Of a stretch of DNA of 45,952 nt, positions 9,374 to 18,333 are shown one piece after another; the stretch's first letter is position 1, and every line of letters begins with the position of its first letter. The notes beneath the pieces are model-generated. The model searched no databases, was not told the origin of the DNA, and saw nothing but the letters and a program-made list of their open reading frames with translations. Position numbers and translations under genes: made by a program. Location of the stretch: contig CAJOLH010000022.1 in NCBI GenBank assembly GCA_905235375.1, positions 1 through 45,952 of the forward strand, read 5' to 3'. Source of the DNA: an uncultured Bacteroidales bacterium (GTDB lineage: Bacteria; Bacteroidota; Bacteroidia; Bacteroidales; UBA3663).

Positions 9374-10702
9374 TTAAGAGGATTCGGTATTTCGACGACG
9401 GGAACGGGCGCGTTTGCGCTGTTCGCGACGCTTTACGTTGCGTTTGTGGTTGCGCGTTGATGCATCGGGGTCTGAAGCAAGGGCAGCGGGGGTGTTGTTG
9501 CGTCGCTCATGTTCGCGTCGTTGACGGGGTTGTGGCCCTTCCCCATCATCGTAGAACAAGCGCCAAGGCAGTTGTGCCTCAGGAAGTAGTCCGGAATTTT
9601 CGGCACGAACAAGACGGCGAAAATCATCGCGTCCCTTGGATAGGGAGTTCCTGAAATGAACCAGTATGCGAGGTGCTGCTACATATTCTTCACTTTCGTA
9701 CAAGCTACGGAAACGTTTGTAGAGCTCCGTGACGTGAAGTATGCTTGCAACCTTCTCCCGTCCGATGCCGGCATTCAAGAGAATTTGTCCTACCTCGTCT
9801 CGCCCGTTCAGGAGGGCAATGTCCATCACGAGGCATGCAAGCTTATAGATGGTATCGGTACGAGGATGCTCACGTCCCTGGACGCAGAGTGCACGATGTG
9901 TATGTTCCCATAGCGTGAGTCCGTTTTCTGCTCTCTCGAACGGCTTCGAATCCTTGAAATGTTCCTCGATGCCTGGTATTACATATTGGAGCAGGCCTGT
10001 GGTCATAAGGTCCTGGATGCTGTCGCCGAATGTTCGGCTTTTAAGCAATTTGTTCAGTTCATCTCGGAGACGCTTGGGCGCAGAGTTGGACATATAGTCG
10101 GCATTCTCGCAGATGGCCTTCCAGCAGGTCGGGTCCAAATGGAAACCTTTCTGGTGTTTGAAACGGATGCCTCGGAGCATACGCACGGGATCCTGACGAT
10201 AGATGGTGACTGGGTCGGAGGGCGTAATCAGCAGACCATCCTTTAGGTCACTGACTCCGCGCCCTGTGGGATCAAGCACTTCACCTGTGTGCAGATTCTT
10301 ATAGAGCGCGTTGCAGGTATAATCGCGACGCGAAGCATCCTCCTCAAGTGAACAGAATCGTGTTTCGAGGAGCGTGATGTCATCATCGGCATATTCTTCG
10401 ATATGTGGTTCGACACATTCAACGAGGGTGAGTGAATTGTCGATGATGACATCCATGGCAGTGGTCCCGTAGCGCTGATAATAGAATGGCCCCTTGCATC
10501 GATCGGCATGTTCGGCGCACATGTACTCGATAAAAGCCTTCTGCCCATTCGGCATATTAACCAACAGGTCAATGTCGCTATATCGTTCGCCCAGCAGTTC
10601 ATCGCGCACACATCCTCCTACAAGGTAAATCTGCCCATAGAAGGGTGAATCCTCATGGATGACATCCTTGATGAAATGGAGGGTCTTTTCGAATTTATTC
10701 AT
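9374..10702 (-). CDS. CCA-adding enzyme / poly(A) polymerase family nucleotidyltransferase
   Basis: A 442-residue class II nucleotidyltransferase from the chosen ATG (MNKFEK). Signature motifs are LVGGCVRDELLG, the catalytic DxD in YSDIDLLV (Asp43, Asp45), RRDYTCNALY and RQDPVRMLRGIRF. These enzymes add or repair the tRNA 3' CCA end or add A tails; the sequence does not decide which. The HD-like region reads LWEHTHRAL and LACLVMDIAL, where HD phosphohydrolases have a His-Asp pair, so that activity is probably lost. The C-terminus is very basic (many Arg and Lys in the last 35 residues), as in PcnB-type poly(A) polymerases. An upstream ATG at 10765 would add 21 residues unlike the family; the promoter at 10794-10825 permits either start. 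It is the first gene of an operon with rpe. Confidence 0.85.
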   Translation of the reverse strand: MNKFEKTLHFIKDVIHEDSPFYGQIYLVGGCVRDELLGERYSDIDLLVNMPNGQKAFIEYMCAEHADRCKGPFYYQRYGTTAMDVIIDNSLTLVECVEPHIEEYADDDITLLETRFCSLEEDASRRDYTCNALYKNLHTGEVLDPTGRGVSDLKDGLLITPSDPVTIYRQDPVRMLRGIRFKHQKGFHLDPTCWKAICENADYMSNSAPKRLRDELNKLLKSRTFGDSIQDLMTTGLLQYVIPGIEEHFKDSKPFERAENGLTLWEHTHRALCVQGREHPRTDTIYKLACLVMDIALLNGRDEVGQILLNAGIGREKVASILHVTELYKRFRSLYESEEYVAAPRILVHFRNSLSKGRDDFRRLVRAENSGLLPEAQLPWRLFYDDGEGPQPRQRREHERRNNTPAALASDPDASTRNHKRNVKRREQRKRARSRRRNTESS

Positions 10703-10793
10703 TTTGATCGAATGGGTCGAAGTGATCGTAATTCTCGGAAAACTCCGAGTAATTGGAAAGGTCAAAAAAGGTCAAACTATTCTTTTTACGGCG

Positions 10794-10825
10794 CAAAGAT
10801 AGTGTTTATGCACGAAAAAACCAAA
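10794..10825 (-). promoter_or_regulatory. Bacteroidetes-type promoter for the nucleotidyltransferase-rpe operon
   Basis: On the minus strand TTTG (10825-10822) is separated by exactly 20 bp from TATCTTTG (10801-10794), a full match to TTTG-N20-TAnnTTTG. Transcription should start near 10788. Confidence 0.8.
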
Positions 10826-10829
10826 AAAA

Positions 10830-10861
10830 TTTGCACAATTCGACCAAAACTTTTATCTTTG
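10830..10861 (+). promoter_or_regulatory. Bacteroidetes-type promoter for the CE7-GH2 operon
   Basis: TTTG (10830-10833), a 20-bp spacer and TATCTTTG (10854-10861). The predicted start leaves a leader of about 20 nt before the ATG at 10888. Its -33 box lies only 4 bp from the -33 box of the divergent promoter. Confidence 0.85.
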
Positions 10862-10887
10862 TACCCGAATTATTAAACTAAACATAC

Positions 10888-12228
10888 ATGAAAAAGCCAA
10901 TATTGACATTCTTCTGTGTCATTTGCTTCGTGATGATGGGAACGCTGCAGCTCCATGCGCAGAACTTCCGGAATCAGTCCGACCTGCAGTGGATAGCTGT
11001 CCCTGACGATAATGACTGGACTTACGAACTTGGAAAGGATGCCCGCATCAACCTTCAACTATTATGGCATGGTATGCCGCTCGCGAATACGGAGGTCAGT
11101 TATTCGATTGGAGGAGATTGTCTCGATGCTGACACCCGAGGGAGTGTGAGGACCGATGCCAAAGGTAAGGCTGAGATTCCCTTCAAGTCACCGAAGAAGG
11201 CTGGGTTCCGCGATTGCAAGATGACGTGCGAAGTGGAAGGCGTGCGGTTCGACAATCATATCAAACTGGGTTGGTCGCCTGAGCAACTGACTGCCTTTAC
11301 ACAGATGCCTAAGGATTTTGAGACATTCTGGAAGCAGGTGCTCGAAGAACAGGAGAAGGCAACGAAACCGAATCCTGTTGTCGTTCCTGCACCGGAATTC
11401 TCGAGTGATAAGGTGGATTGTTATCTTGTGAAACTCAATGGAGGCTTCACAGGTGCACCACATTGTATCTATGGCTATTTGTCAATACCGAAGAAGGACG
11501 GCAAATTCCCTGTGCTCGTTTCACCCCCTGGCGCTGGCGTGAAGCACATGGATCCGCTAAAGACGCAGTTTTATGCAACGGAAGGAAACATTATCCGCCT
11601 CGAACTGGAAATTCATGGTATCAACCCGTCGATTAGTGCTGAAGATTACAAGGATATATCCCGCTCGTTCGGCGATCATACAGGCAATGGATATCTCGCC
11701 AATGGTATTCAGAGCCGTGACACCTATTATATGAAGAAAGTCTATGCCTGCCTGTTGCGTGCCGTGGATTACCTGACCACGTTGGAACATTGGGATGGAA
11801 AGAATATTCTTATTCAAGGAAATAGCCAGGGAGCAGCATTGTCAATAGTCCTGGCAGGCCTAGATCCTCGAATCACGGCTGTCGCTATTGCTCATCCGGC
11901 ACTAAGCGACATGGCGGGATATGCTGAAGAAGGTCGTACAGGAGGTTATCCTCACTTCAATCGTTACTACAAGGAAATTAAGCTCGACAAACAGGTCATC
12001 GAAACTTTGTCTTATTACGATGTGGTCAATTTTGCCCGTTTGGTGAAGTGTCCGGTGTATATGACATGGGGTTATAATGACAATACTTGCCCACCCACCA
12101 CGTCGTGGATTGTGTGGAATACCTTGACCTGTGAGAAAGAGTGCTACATCACGCCTATCAACGAGCATTGGATTTCGACAGAGACACGATACCGACAGAT
12201 GAGATTTCTGCAAAAACATTTGAAATGA
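10888..12228 (+). CDS. CE7-type acetyl xylan esterase, secreted
   Basis: A 446-residue alpha/beta hydrolase. A signal peptide (about 1-25) is followed by an Ig-like N-terminal domain (about 26-150) and the hydrolase core. The nucleophile elbow is GNSQGA (Ser313), the acid is Asp398 in WGYNDNTCPPTTSW, a typical CE7 context, and the His is His427 in NEHW. CE7 enzymes remove acetyl groups from xylan, xylo-oligosaccharides or cephalosporins. The product is probably periplasmic. Its TGA overlaps the ATG of the GH2 gene (ATGA), so the two act in one pathway: deacetylation plus glycosidic cleavage of a hemicellulose or pectin side chain. The N-terminal domain is larger than in minimal CE7 enzymes (about 320 residues). 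Confidence 0.88.
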   Translation: MKKPILTFFCVICFVMMGTLQLHAQNFRNQSDLQWIAVPDDNDWTYELGKDARINLQLLWHGMPLANTEVSYSIGGDCLDADTRGSVRTDAKGKAEIPFKSPKKAGFRDCKMTCEVEGVRFDNHIKLGWSPEQLTAFTQMPKDFETFWKQVLEEQEKATKPNPVVVPAPEFSSDKVDCYLVKLNGGFTGAPHCIYGYLSIPKKDGKFPVLVSPPGAGVKHMDPLKTQFYATEGNIIRLELEIHGINPSISAEDYKDISRSFGDHTGNGYLANGIQSRDTYYMKKVYACLLRAVDYLTTLEHWDGKNILIQGNSQGAALSIVLAGLDPRITAVAIAHPALSDMAGYAEEGRTGGYPHFNRYYKEIKLDKQVIETLSYYDVVNFARLVKCPVYMTWGYNDNTCPPTTSWIVWNTLTCEKECYITPINEHWISTETRYRQMRFLQKHLK

Positions 12229-15221
12229 TGAAAAAGATCCTCGCCTTTATGGTGCTGGGCGCCCTTTTGACCGCTACGACTGAGGCCCGTAATTCTTTCC
12301 CTCTGAATTATAAATGGCATTCTGTGTGTTATCCTGAAGGTAGAACTGACAGCCTGGAGGTCCAGAACATTGAGCTGCCCCATAATTGGGATGATTATTA
12401 TGGCTATCGGCAGTATATGCATGGGAATCTGCATGGCAAGGCACGTTATGAGCAGCGTTTTACCCTTTATGGAGTCACGAAGGAAAGCGATGCAGCCGTG
12501 GCTTCAAATCAACATTATACCTTGCATCTGGAAGGCGCTGGAAGTTATGTGTCAGTCAAGGTGAATGGGCATGAGGTTTGCAATCATCGGCCAGCAGGCA
12601 GAGTCGTTACGAGCCTTGATATCACGGATTATCTCAATACGAGCAATCCCAAGATGGATAATCATCTGGTGATAGAGTGCGATCATCCGTCAAATATTAC
12701 CGATCTCCCTTGGGTCTGCGGTGGATGCTCGGCAGAATGGGGATTCAGTGAGGGTTCTGCACCTTTCGGACTTTTCAGGAATGTCACACTTGAAGTGACC
12801 GACAAGCTGTGTGTCGAGCCTTTTGGCATTCATGCCTGGGCGAACGAAGCGTTGGATACGGTTTTTGTAGATACAGAGGTGCATAACTATAACAATCATG
12901 GAGAAATCTGTGTCGTTCAATCGGAGATCGAAGGCCGATTGAAGAAGGAATCCTTTGAATTGGGTGCACAATTAACGCAGATAGTGCATCAGGCAATTCC
13001 AATGAGGGACGTGAAACTACAGCATTGGTCGCTTGAAAATCCTCAGCTATATATCGTTCAGACAACAGTGATGCAGGGACGTACGCACGATGTTGTGGAT
13101 CGCGTACAGACAGAAGTCGGTTTTTCGGAGGTGAAATGGCCTGCACGAACAGCCGAAGGCAAACTCGATGATAAGGATCATCGTTTCTACCTGAACGGAG
13201 CCCCCGTCTTCCTGCATGGCGTTTGCGAATATGAGCATCTCTTTGGTCAAAGCCATGCCCTCAGCCCAGAGGAGATAGACTACCGCTGCAAGCTCATCAA
13301 GCACATGGGGTTCAATGCGTTTCGTGATGCCCATCAACCGCACAACCTGCGCTACCAGGAGCATTGGGCCAAAGAGGGAATGTTGTGGTGGCCCCAGTTT
13401 TCGGCTCATATCTGGTACGATACGCCGCAGTTCCGCGAGAATTTCAAGTCGCTGCTGCGCCAATGGGTGAAGGAACGCCGTAATAATCCCGCTATTATCC
13501 TTTGGGGGCTCCAGAACGAATCTACCTTGCCTGAAGACTTTTCTCGCGAGTGCGCCGACATCATCCGTGAGATGGACCCGAAGTGCCGTCCCGTTGGTAA
13601 TACCTCGAACGGACGATTGATCACCACCTGCAATGGTGGCAGTGGCACTGATTGGAATGTGATTCAGAACTGGAGCGGTACGTACGGTGGCAAATTGGAA
13701 GAGTATGGCGAAGAGTTGAGCCAGGATGACCAACTTCTGAATGGCGAATATGGTGGATGGCGTACTGTCGGGCTGCATGACAAGCAGGATCGTTTGCCTC
13801 TTTCGCTGTTCGACAGCAAGGCTTCTTGGAGCGAAGAACATCAGTGCGCATTGCTCCATGCCAAGTTGTCGCAGGCATACGAAAACAGAGAACGTCTGTG
13901 TGGGCAGTTCCAATGGATCTTGGCGAGTCACGACAATCCCGGGCGCCAGCAACCTGACGAGTTTCTAAGAACCGTTGACAAGGTCGGCCCTTTCAACTAT
14001 AAAGGGTTGCTTACTGCGACTTGGGAAGCTACGGATGCCTATTATCTTTATGTTGCATGGGGGGCTTTTCTTCGTAATGAATGGCCTGAAGGCACTGAGG
14101 AGCCCATGAGGTTGTTGCCTCGTGATGTGGTGGCTCTCGGATATCAGTATGAGGGAATCCCCTTGCCTGATTATTTGCTTGACGAGACTGCCAGCGAGAA
14201 CTGTTCTCGTCCCAACCTTCATACATTTGCTGGACGGACATCATCGCTTGCCCCTGAAGCCGGACGGGTCTATCTCTATCGCTACAATTGTGGAGGTGAT
14301 AAGATTACCGATAGCTATGGCAATGTATGGATGGGGGATGACTCACGATATAGTTACAGTTGGGCAATGGCACCCCAGTTTGCTGCCGACAACCTGAGTC
14401 CCGTCTTGGGTAGTCAGGACGTACTGCGTGGCTGGGCTCTTGATCCGATTCAAGAGGATGGTCGGATGCTTGCTGCGAAAGTGGATCAGCCACTGTTACG
14501 TAACTACCGATATGGTCGTCGTGAATTGAGGTTCATGTTCCCTTTACCTACGGGTCCCCTGTATCAGGTGGATTTATGGTTCGTCAATAGAAGTCATTTC
14601 GTATCCCACGTGAGTTATAAGACGATGTCGATACAAAACGGCCTGCTCTACATAGCCTTCCCGCATATCAAGGTGGGGCAGGCGAAAGTTTCGGCTATCG
14701 CGATCAGTGTGGATGAAGAGACAGCCAGAAGATTGGGAAAGCGGGGACCTAAAGGAACTTTCGTGTTTGACAAGGGCCTGCTTGATTCAGACCTTCCCGC
14801 GTTGGCTGAGCAGAATGGATATCCATATAGCATTGGCATGAATTGGGCACAATTCGATCAGCAGACTATAGAGAAGACCGATAAGGCAAGTCTGCCTGAA
14901 GACAAAGGAGGAAGACCGTCTTCCCGATTTGATGTTAATGCTGACCAAGTGAGCTTTGACATCAAGATGGGGCTTGCACAAGAGTACGCTTTACGTTTCC
15001 GCTACAAGAATGTGGATTCGAAGACGCCACGCGCTCACTGGACGTTGATGTCGAGCGTTGATGGCAGGCTTGTTGTCGAAGGGGATATTTCATTTCCGCC
15101 TACTCCGCCAAAGTTCAAAACCATCAGCACTACTACGGGAACTTTCGTAAATGCTGGTAGCTATCGCCTTGTCCTGAGTGGGATTGAAGGTGTAGAGTTT
15201 GAGTATTTGGAGGTTCAATAA
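12225..15221 (+). CDS. Glycoside hydrolase family 2 enzyme, secreted
   Basis: A 998-residue protein with a signal peptide (MMKKILAFMVLGALLTATTEA). The start is chosen at the ATGA overlap with the preceding stop (12225 or 12228); the longer open frame upstream lies inside the esterase gene. After a jelly-roll sugar-binding domain and an Ig-like domain, the TIM barrel has FLHGVCEYEH, the acid/base Glu432 in LQNES and the nucleophile Glu508 in NGEYGGW. Their 76-residue spacing equals that of E. coli LacZ. A C-terminal beta-sandwich (about 890-998) resembles a carbohydrate-binding module. The substrate is not decided by sequence; beta-galactosidase, beta-glucuronidase or another exo-activity is possible. 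Pairing with CE7 suggests acetylated plant glycans. Confidence 0.9.
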   Translation: MMKKILAFMVLGALLTATTEARNSFPLNYKWHSVCYPEGRTDSLEVQNIELPHNWDDYYGYRQYMHGNLHGKARYEQRFTLYGVTKESDAAVASNQHYTLHLEGAGSYVSVKVNGHEVCNHRPAGRVVTSLDITDYLNTSNPKMDNHLVIECDHPSNITDLPWVCGGCSAEWGFSEGSAPFGLFRNVTLEVTDKLCVEPFGIHAWANEALDTVFVDTEVHNYNNHGEICVVQSEIEGRLKKESFELGAQLTQIVHQAIPMRDVKLQHWSLENPQLYIVQTTVMQGRTHDVVDRVQTEVGFSEVKWPARTAEGKLDDKDHRFYLNGAPVFLHGVCEYEHLFGQSHALSPEEIDYRCKLIKHMGFNAFRDAHQPHNLRYQEHWAKEGMLWWPQFSAHIWYDTPQFRENFKSLLRQWVKERRNNPAIILWGLQNESTLPEDFSRECADIIREMDPKCRPVGNTSNGRLITTCNGGSGTDWNVIQNWSGTYGGKLEEYGEELSQDDQLLNGEYGGWRTVGLHDKQDRLPLSLFDSKASWSEEHQCALLHAKLSQAYENRERLCGQFQWILASHDNPGRQQPDEFLRTVDKVGPFNYKGLLTATWEATDAYYLYVAWGAFLRNEWPEGTEEPMRLLPRDVVALGYQYEGIPLPDYLLDETASENCSRPNLHTFAGRTSSLAPEAGRVYLYRYNCGGDKITDSYGNVWMGDDSRYSYSWAMAPQFAADNLSPVLGSQDVLRGWALDPIQEDGRMLAAKVDQPLLRNYRYGRRELRFMFPLPTGPLYQVDLWFVNRSHFVSHVSYKTMSIQNGLLYIAFPHIKVGQAKVSAIAISVDEETARRLGKRGPKGTFVFDKGLLDSDLPALAEQNGYPYSIGMNWAQFDQQTIEKTDKASLPEDKGGRPSSRFDVNADQVSFDIKMGLAQEYALRFRYKNVDSKTPRAHWTLMSSVDGRLVVEGDISFPPTPPKFKTISTTTGTFVNAGSYRLVLSGIEGVEFEYLEVQ

Positions 15222-15229
15222 GGGAGATT

Positions 15230-15285
15230 CCGTTAGACCGTTGGACCATTAGACCGTTATACCGTTATACCGGAATTCCGTTTTT
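15230..15285 (+). repeat. 8-bp tandem repeat (CCGTTAGA-like), about 7 units
   Basis: Between the GH2 and dgt genes the sequence falls into 8-bp units beginning CCG or CCA: CCGTTAGA, CCGTTGGA, CCATTAGA, CCGTTATA, CCGTTATA, CCGGAATT, CCGTTTTT. It is non-coding. Tracts of this kind can change length by slippage; no regulatory role is evident. No consensus promoter for dgt is seen in this gap. Confidence 0.75.
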
Positions 15286-15323
15286 TCGTTATTACGAGAA
15301 AAATAAATATCGAATTATAAACT

Positions 15324-16697
15324 ATGAATTGGGATCAACTGCTTTCCGCTACCCGTTTTGGCCAAGAGAACCTGAATCTGCGTCCTCACGTTCGCACAGA
15401 GTTTCAGCGCGACTACGATCGCCTCATTTTCTCTCCATCTTTTCGCCGCTTGCAGAACAAGACACAGGTCTTCCCTCTGCCAGGGGCAATCTTTGTCCAC
15501 AATCGCTTGACGCACTCTCTTGAGGTGGCAAGTGTGGGCCGAAGTCTGGCAAATAATGTTTCGATAGAACTTCTGGAGAAATACAAGGGTGAGGAGTGGA
15601 CCGACAAGCTGCAATCGCTCGACGATATTGTGGCTACCGCATGTTTGGCACACGATATGGGAAATCCTCCATTCGGTCATTCGGGAGAAAGGGCAATCAT
15701 CTCTTATTTCAAGGAGGGAGAGGGGCAAAGGTTTCAGAATGAGATGTCGCCTCACCAATGGGCTGACTTGACGCACTTTGATGGCAATGCCAATGCATTT
15801 CGCCTGCTGACACACCAGTTCCGTGGACATCGTGAGGGCGGATTTGCATTGACCTATAGCACACTTGCATCCATCATCAAGTATCCTTATGCAAGCACTG
15901 TGGCAGGTCCTAAGCCAAAGTTCGGCTTTTTCCAAGCGGAGGAGGAATCGTTCCTCCGATTGGTTGAAAGATTAGGACTGGAGGTTATCGAAATCGAAGG
16001 CAGTCTGAATCTGGATATGCCTACCACTGAATTGTTCGAACATAAGCATCATCGCTACAGTCGTCATCCGCTATGTTTCCTGGTCGAAGCCGCTGACGAT
16101 ATATGCTATCAGGTAATGGACATCGAGGATGCACATAATCTGAAACTCTTGTCAACGGCAGATACCAAGGAGTTGCTGCTCGGATTCTTCGAAGGGGAGA
16201 TGCGCGAAAAGATTGTTCGAGGCTTGAACTATGTGTCCGACATCAATGAACAGATCGGTTATCTGCGTAGCCGTGCCATCGGAACATTGGTGTATGAGTG
16301 CACGAAGGTATTCTTGGAGCATGAGGAAGAAATCCTTACCGGCACGTTCCAGAAACCGCTGATACAATGTGTCGCACCGCATATTGAACAGGCTTATCAA
16401 CATTGCTCCGATGTGGCATTTGCTCGGATTTACAACAGTTCGGATGTCGTGGATATCGAAGTCGCCGGTTATCAGATTATTACAGTCCTGTTGCAAAAGT
16501 TCATTGATGCGGTAATCCATCCTAATCGCACCTATAGCAAGTTGCTGCTGAATCGTGTGCCATCGCAATATGACACACGCGCTGAAGGTGTATATGCCCG
16601 CATCTTGTCTGTCCTCGATTACATCAGCGGCATGACTGACGTTTATGCCTTGGATCTCTATCGAAAGATTTATGGTATGTCGTTGCCTTCGCTTTAA
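15324..16697 (+). CDS. dgt: Deoxyguanosinetriphosphate triphosphohydrolase
   Basis: A 457-residue HD-domain enzyme that hydrolyses dGTP (often other dNTPs) to the nucleoside and tripolyphosphate, controlling dNTP pools. It has the family start RTEFQRDYDRLIFSPSFRRL, the first metal His in NRLTHSLEVA, the HD pair in CLAHDMGNPPFGHSGE and a later Asp in VEAADDICYQVMDIEDA. Length fits the family (440-500). It follows GH2 by 102 bp that hold an 8-bp tandem repeat and ends at a strong bidirectional terminator. Its relation to the glycan operon is probably only positional. Confidence 0.95.
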   Translation: MNWDQLLSATRFGQENLNLRPHVRTEFQRDYDRLIFSPSFRRLQNKTQVFPLPGAIFVHNRLTHSLEVASVGRSLANNVSIELLEKYKGEEWTDKLQSLDDIVATACLAHDMGNPPFGHSGERAIISYFKEGEGQRFQNEMSPHQWADLTHFDGNANAFRLLTHQFRGHREGGFALTYSTLASIIKYPYASTVAGPKPKFGFFQAEEESFLRLVERLGLEVIEIEGSLNLDMPTTELFEHKHHRYSRHPLCFLVEAADDICYQVMDIEDAHNLKLLSTADTKELLLGFFEGEMREKIVRGLNYVSDINEQIGYLRSRAIGTLVYECTKVFLEHEEEILTGTFQKPLIQCVAPHIEQAYQHCSDVAFARIYNSSDVVDIEVAGYQIITVLLQKFIDAVIHPNRTYSKLLLNRVPSQYDTRAEGVYARILSVLDYISGMTDVYALDLYRKIYGMSLPSL

Positions 16698-16700
16698 ACA

Positions 16701-16734
16701 AATAAAGGTCCCAAGAACAAGGGACCTTTATTTA
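16701..16734. terminator. Bidirectional intrinsic terminator
   Basis: AAATAAAGGTCCC (16701-16713) pairs perfectly with GGGACCTTTATTT (16722-16734), a 13-bp stem with an 8-nt loop and A/T tails on both sides. It lies between the convergent dgt and EamA genes and can serve both. Confidence 0.93.
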
Positions 16735-16748
16735 TTTTAAATTCAGAT

Positions 16749-17699
16749 TTATTGCATAGAACCGATCCAGAGGAGGATCATGGCGATAAGCACGAAGAGC
16801 AGGTCGAGCGACTTGCTCTTTATGTTTTTCTCCTTGAAGATGAGCCAGCCGGCAATGAATCCTACCACGACACCGGAACGACGCACGAGGCTGATGACTG
16901 ATATGAGCGCACCGGGAATGGACAAGGCATAGAAATAGCAGAAGTCAGCAACGGAAAGGAAGATAGAGATGCAGATGATTTGCCATTTCCATTGGAAGGG
17001 ATGCTTCCTGCGATGTTTCTTGGGTGCCCATAGCAATAGGCACACGAGTCCCATCATCAATACCTGGTAAAAGTTGTACCATGACTGGACAATCATCTTT
17101 GGAAATCCTCTGTTTGCCCAGATGCCAAACAATCCCTGGCCATTGTTGGGGTCTCCCACCAGGAATTTGTCGTAAAGACCGGAGATGGCACCAATGAGTG
17201 TGCCTGCTATTACTGCCCAAAGCCAAATGGAATGTTTCAGCTGAATGCCTTCCTTCTTGCCGGACGTTGAAATGAGTCCGAAGGCTATAATCGATACCAC
17301 TACACCTGCCCATTGCCAAGCATTCAGTTTCTCGTCGAAGATGAAAATGGCACCGAGGAGCACAAGAATGGGACGGGTGGCATTGATAGGCGAGGCTATG
17401 GTGATAGGCAGATGCTTCAACCCATAATAGGCACAAATCCATGATGCCAGCACGATGACGGATTTCAGGATAATATAAAGATGTATGATATTATCCTCGA
17501 TAATTGGCACATAAACGGGACTGTCGGCCGAAATAATACCACGGGCTGAAAGAACAACCAGTGGTAGGAAGATGAGTGAACAAAAGACAGTGTTAAGAAA
17601 CAATACCGGAATGACGGCATTGTCTCTGAGCGACACTTTCTTGAAAACATCATAGCATCCGAGCAGCAATGCACTCAGGAAGGCAAGAAGAATCCACAT
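16749..17699 (-). CDS. EamA/DMT-family transporter
   Basis: A 316-residue inner-membrane protein with about ten hydrophobic segments arranged as two repeated EamA halves; the linker near the middle includes SGKKEGIQLKHS. Drug/metabolite transporters of this family export or import small metabolites, amino acids or sugars; the substrate is unknown. A short motif SPINATRPILVLLGAIFIFDEKLN (given here only by its key part PINATRP) marks the end of the first repeat. It starts 3 nt after the DUF4468 gene and is the last gene of the four-gene minus-strand operon from 19823. Confidence 0.88.
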   Translation of the reverse strand: MWILLAFLSALLLGCYDVFKKVSLRDNAVIPVLFLNTVFCSLIFLPLVVLSARGIISADSPVYVPIIEDNIIHLYIILKSVIVLASWICAYYGLKHLPITIASPINATRPILVLLGAIFIFDEKLNAWQWAGVVVSIIAFGLISTSGKKEGIQLKHSIWLWAVIAGTLIGAISGLYDKFLVGDPNNGQGLFGIWANRGFPKMIVQSWYNFYQVLMMGLVCLLLWAPKKHRRKHPFQWKWQIICISIFLSVADFCYFYALSIPGALISVISLVRRSGVVVGFIAGWLIFKEKNIKSKSLDLLFVLIAMILLWIGSMQ

Positions 17700-17702
17700 G
17701 AC

Positions 17703-18296
17703 TTATTTGAACTCGTTCTGAAGCGAAACCTGTAGTTCGTCCAAAAGGTCGATGGTCTTGATGCGGAACTTCTTGAATCCAAAGACGAGTTTGTCTTTCT
17801 TCTTGTTCAAGGCATACTTGTCAGTGATCATCTCCTCGGCAGTATATTTGTTCAGTTGGTTGCCTTCGGTGTACTTGTAGTTGATGTGGCTCATTTCCAA
17901 AATGATTTGCCCGCCTTCGTAACGCACGGCAAGCACATACGACATTTCTGCAAAATCATGTGCAAGGAATGACTTGGAGAAGGTGAGCTCCAAGCTGTAG
18001 GAATGCAGTAACTCATTGTCAGCAGTTTGGGGCAGACGCTGGTTGAAGTGCATACGCTCGTCCTTGGTGCAGCGAATCAGCCAAGCGTCAACACGGTTCA
18101 TGACTTCCTGCTGGGTGAGTCCTGCGGGGACCTCTACCGTGCGGGATAGGACTACCTTGCCACCGACTTCCGTAACGGCACCGACCATGTACTTGATGTC
18201 GGTTTCGGGCTTTTCTTCGATGACGGGAGCTGTAATCTGGGCGATGCTTGTGGACAATGTGGCACATGCCAACAGGAGTGTGAGAAGCTTTTTCAT
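17703..18296 (-). CDS. DUF4468 domain-containing secreted protein
   Basis: A 197-residue protein starting at MKKLLTLLLACATLSTSIAQ, a clear signal peptide; an upstream in-frame Met at 18365 would put 23 polar residues before it and overlap sufE. The mature part fits the DUF4468 (TBP-like fold) proteins common in Bacteroidetes: VVLSRTVEVPAGLTQQEV, then AEMSYVLAVRYEGGQIILEMSHINYKY. It has no catalytic motif that can be named. It is probably periplasmic. It lies 37 nt after sufE and 3 nt before the transporter gene. The function of the family is unknown. Confidence 0.8.
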   Translation of the reverse strand: MKKLLTLLLACATLSTSIAQITAPVIEEKPETDIKYMVGAVTEVGGKVVLSRTVEVPAGLTQQEVMNRVDAWLIRCTKDERMHFNQRLPQTADNELLHSYSLELTFSKSFLAHDFAEMSYVLAVRYEGGQIILEMSHINYKYTEGNQLNKYTAEEMITDKYALNKKKDKLVFGFKKFRIKTIDLLDELQVSLQNEFK

Positions 18297-18333
18297 TTTT
18301 TGAGGGGGTGTGTTATTGTTTTTGGCTAAAGAC

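Noticed and set aside
10703..10765. N-terminal extension of the nucleotidyltransferase
   Set aside because: The extra 21 residues are unlike the family; the start at 10702 is preferred, though not proven.
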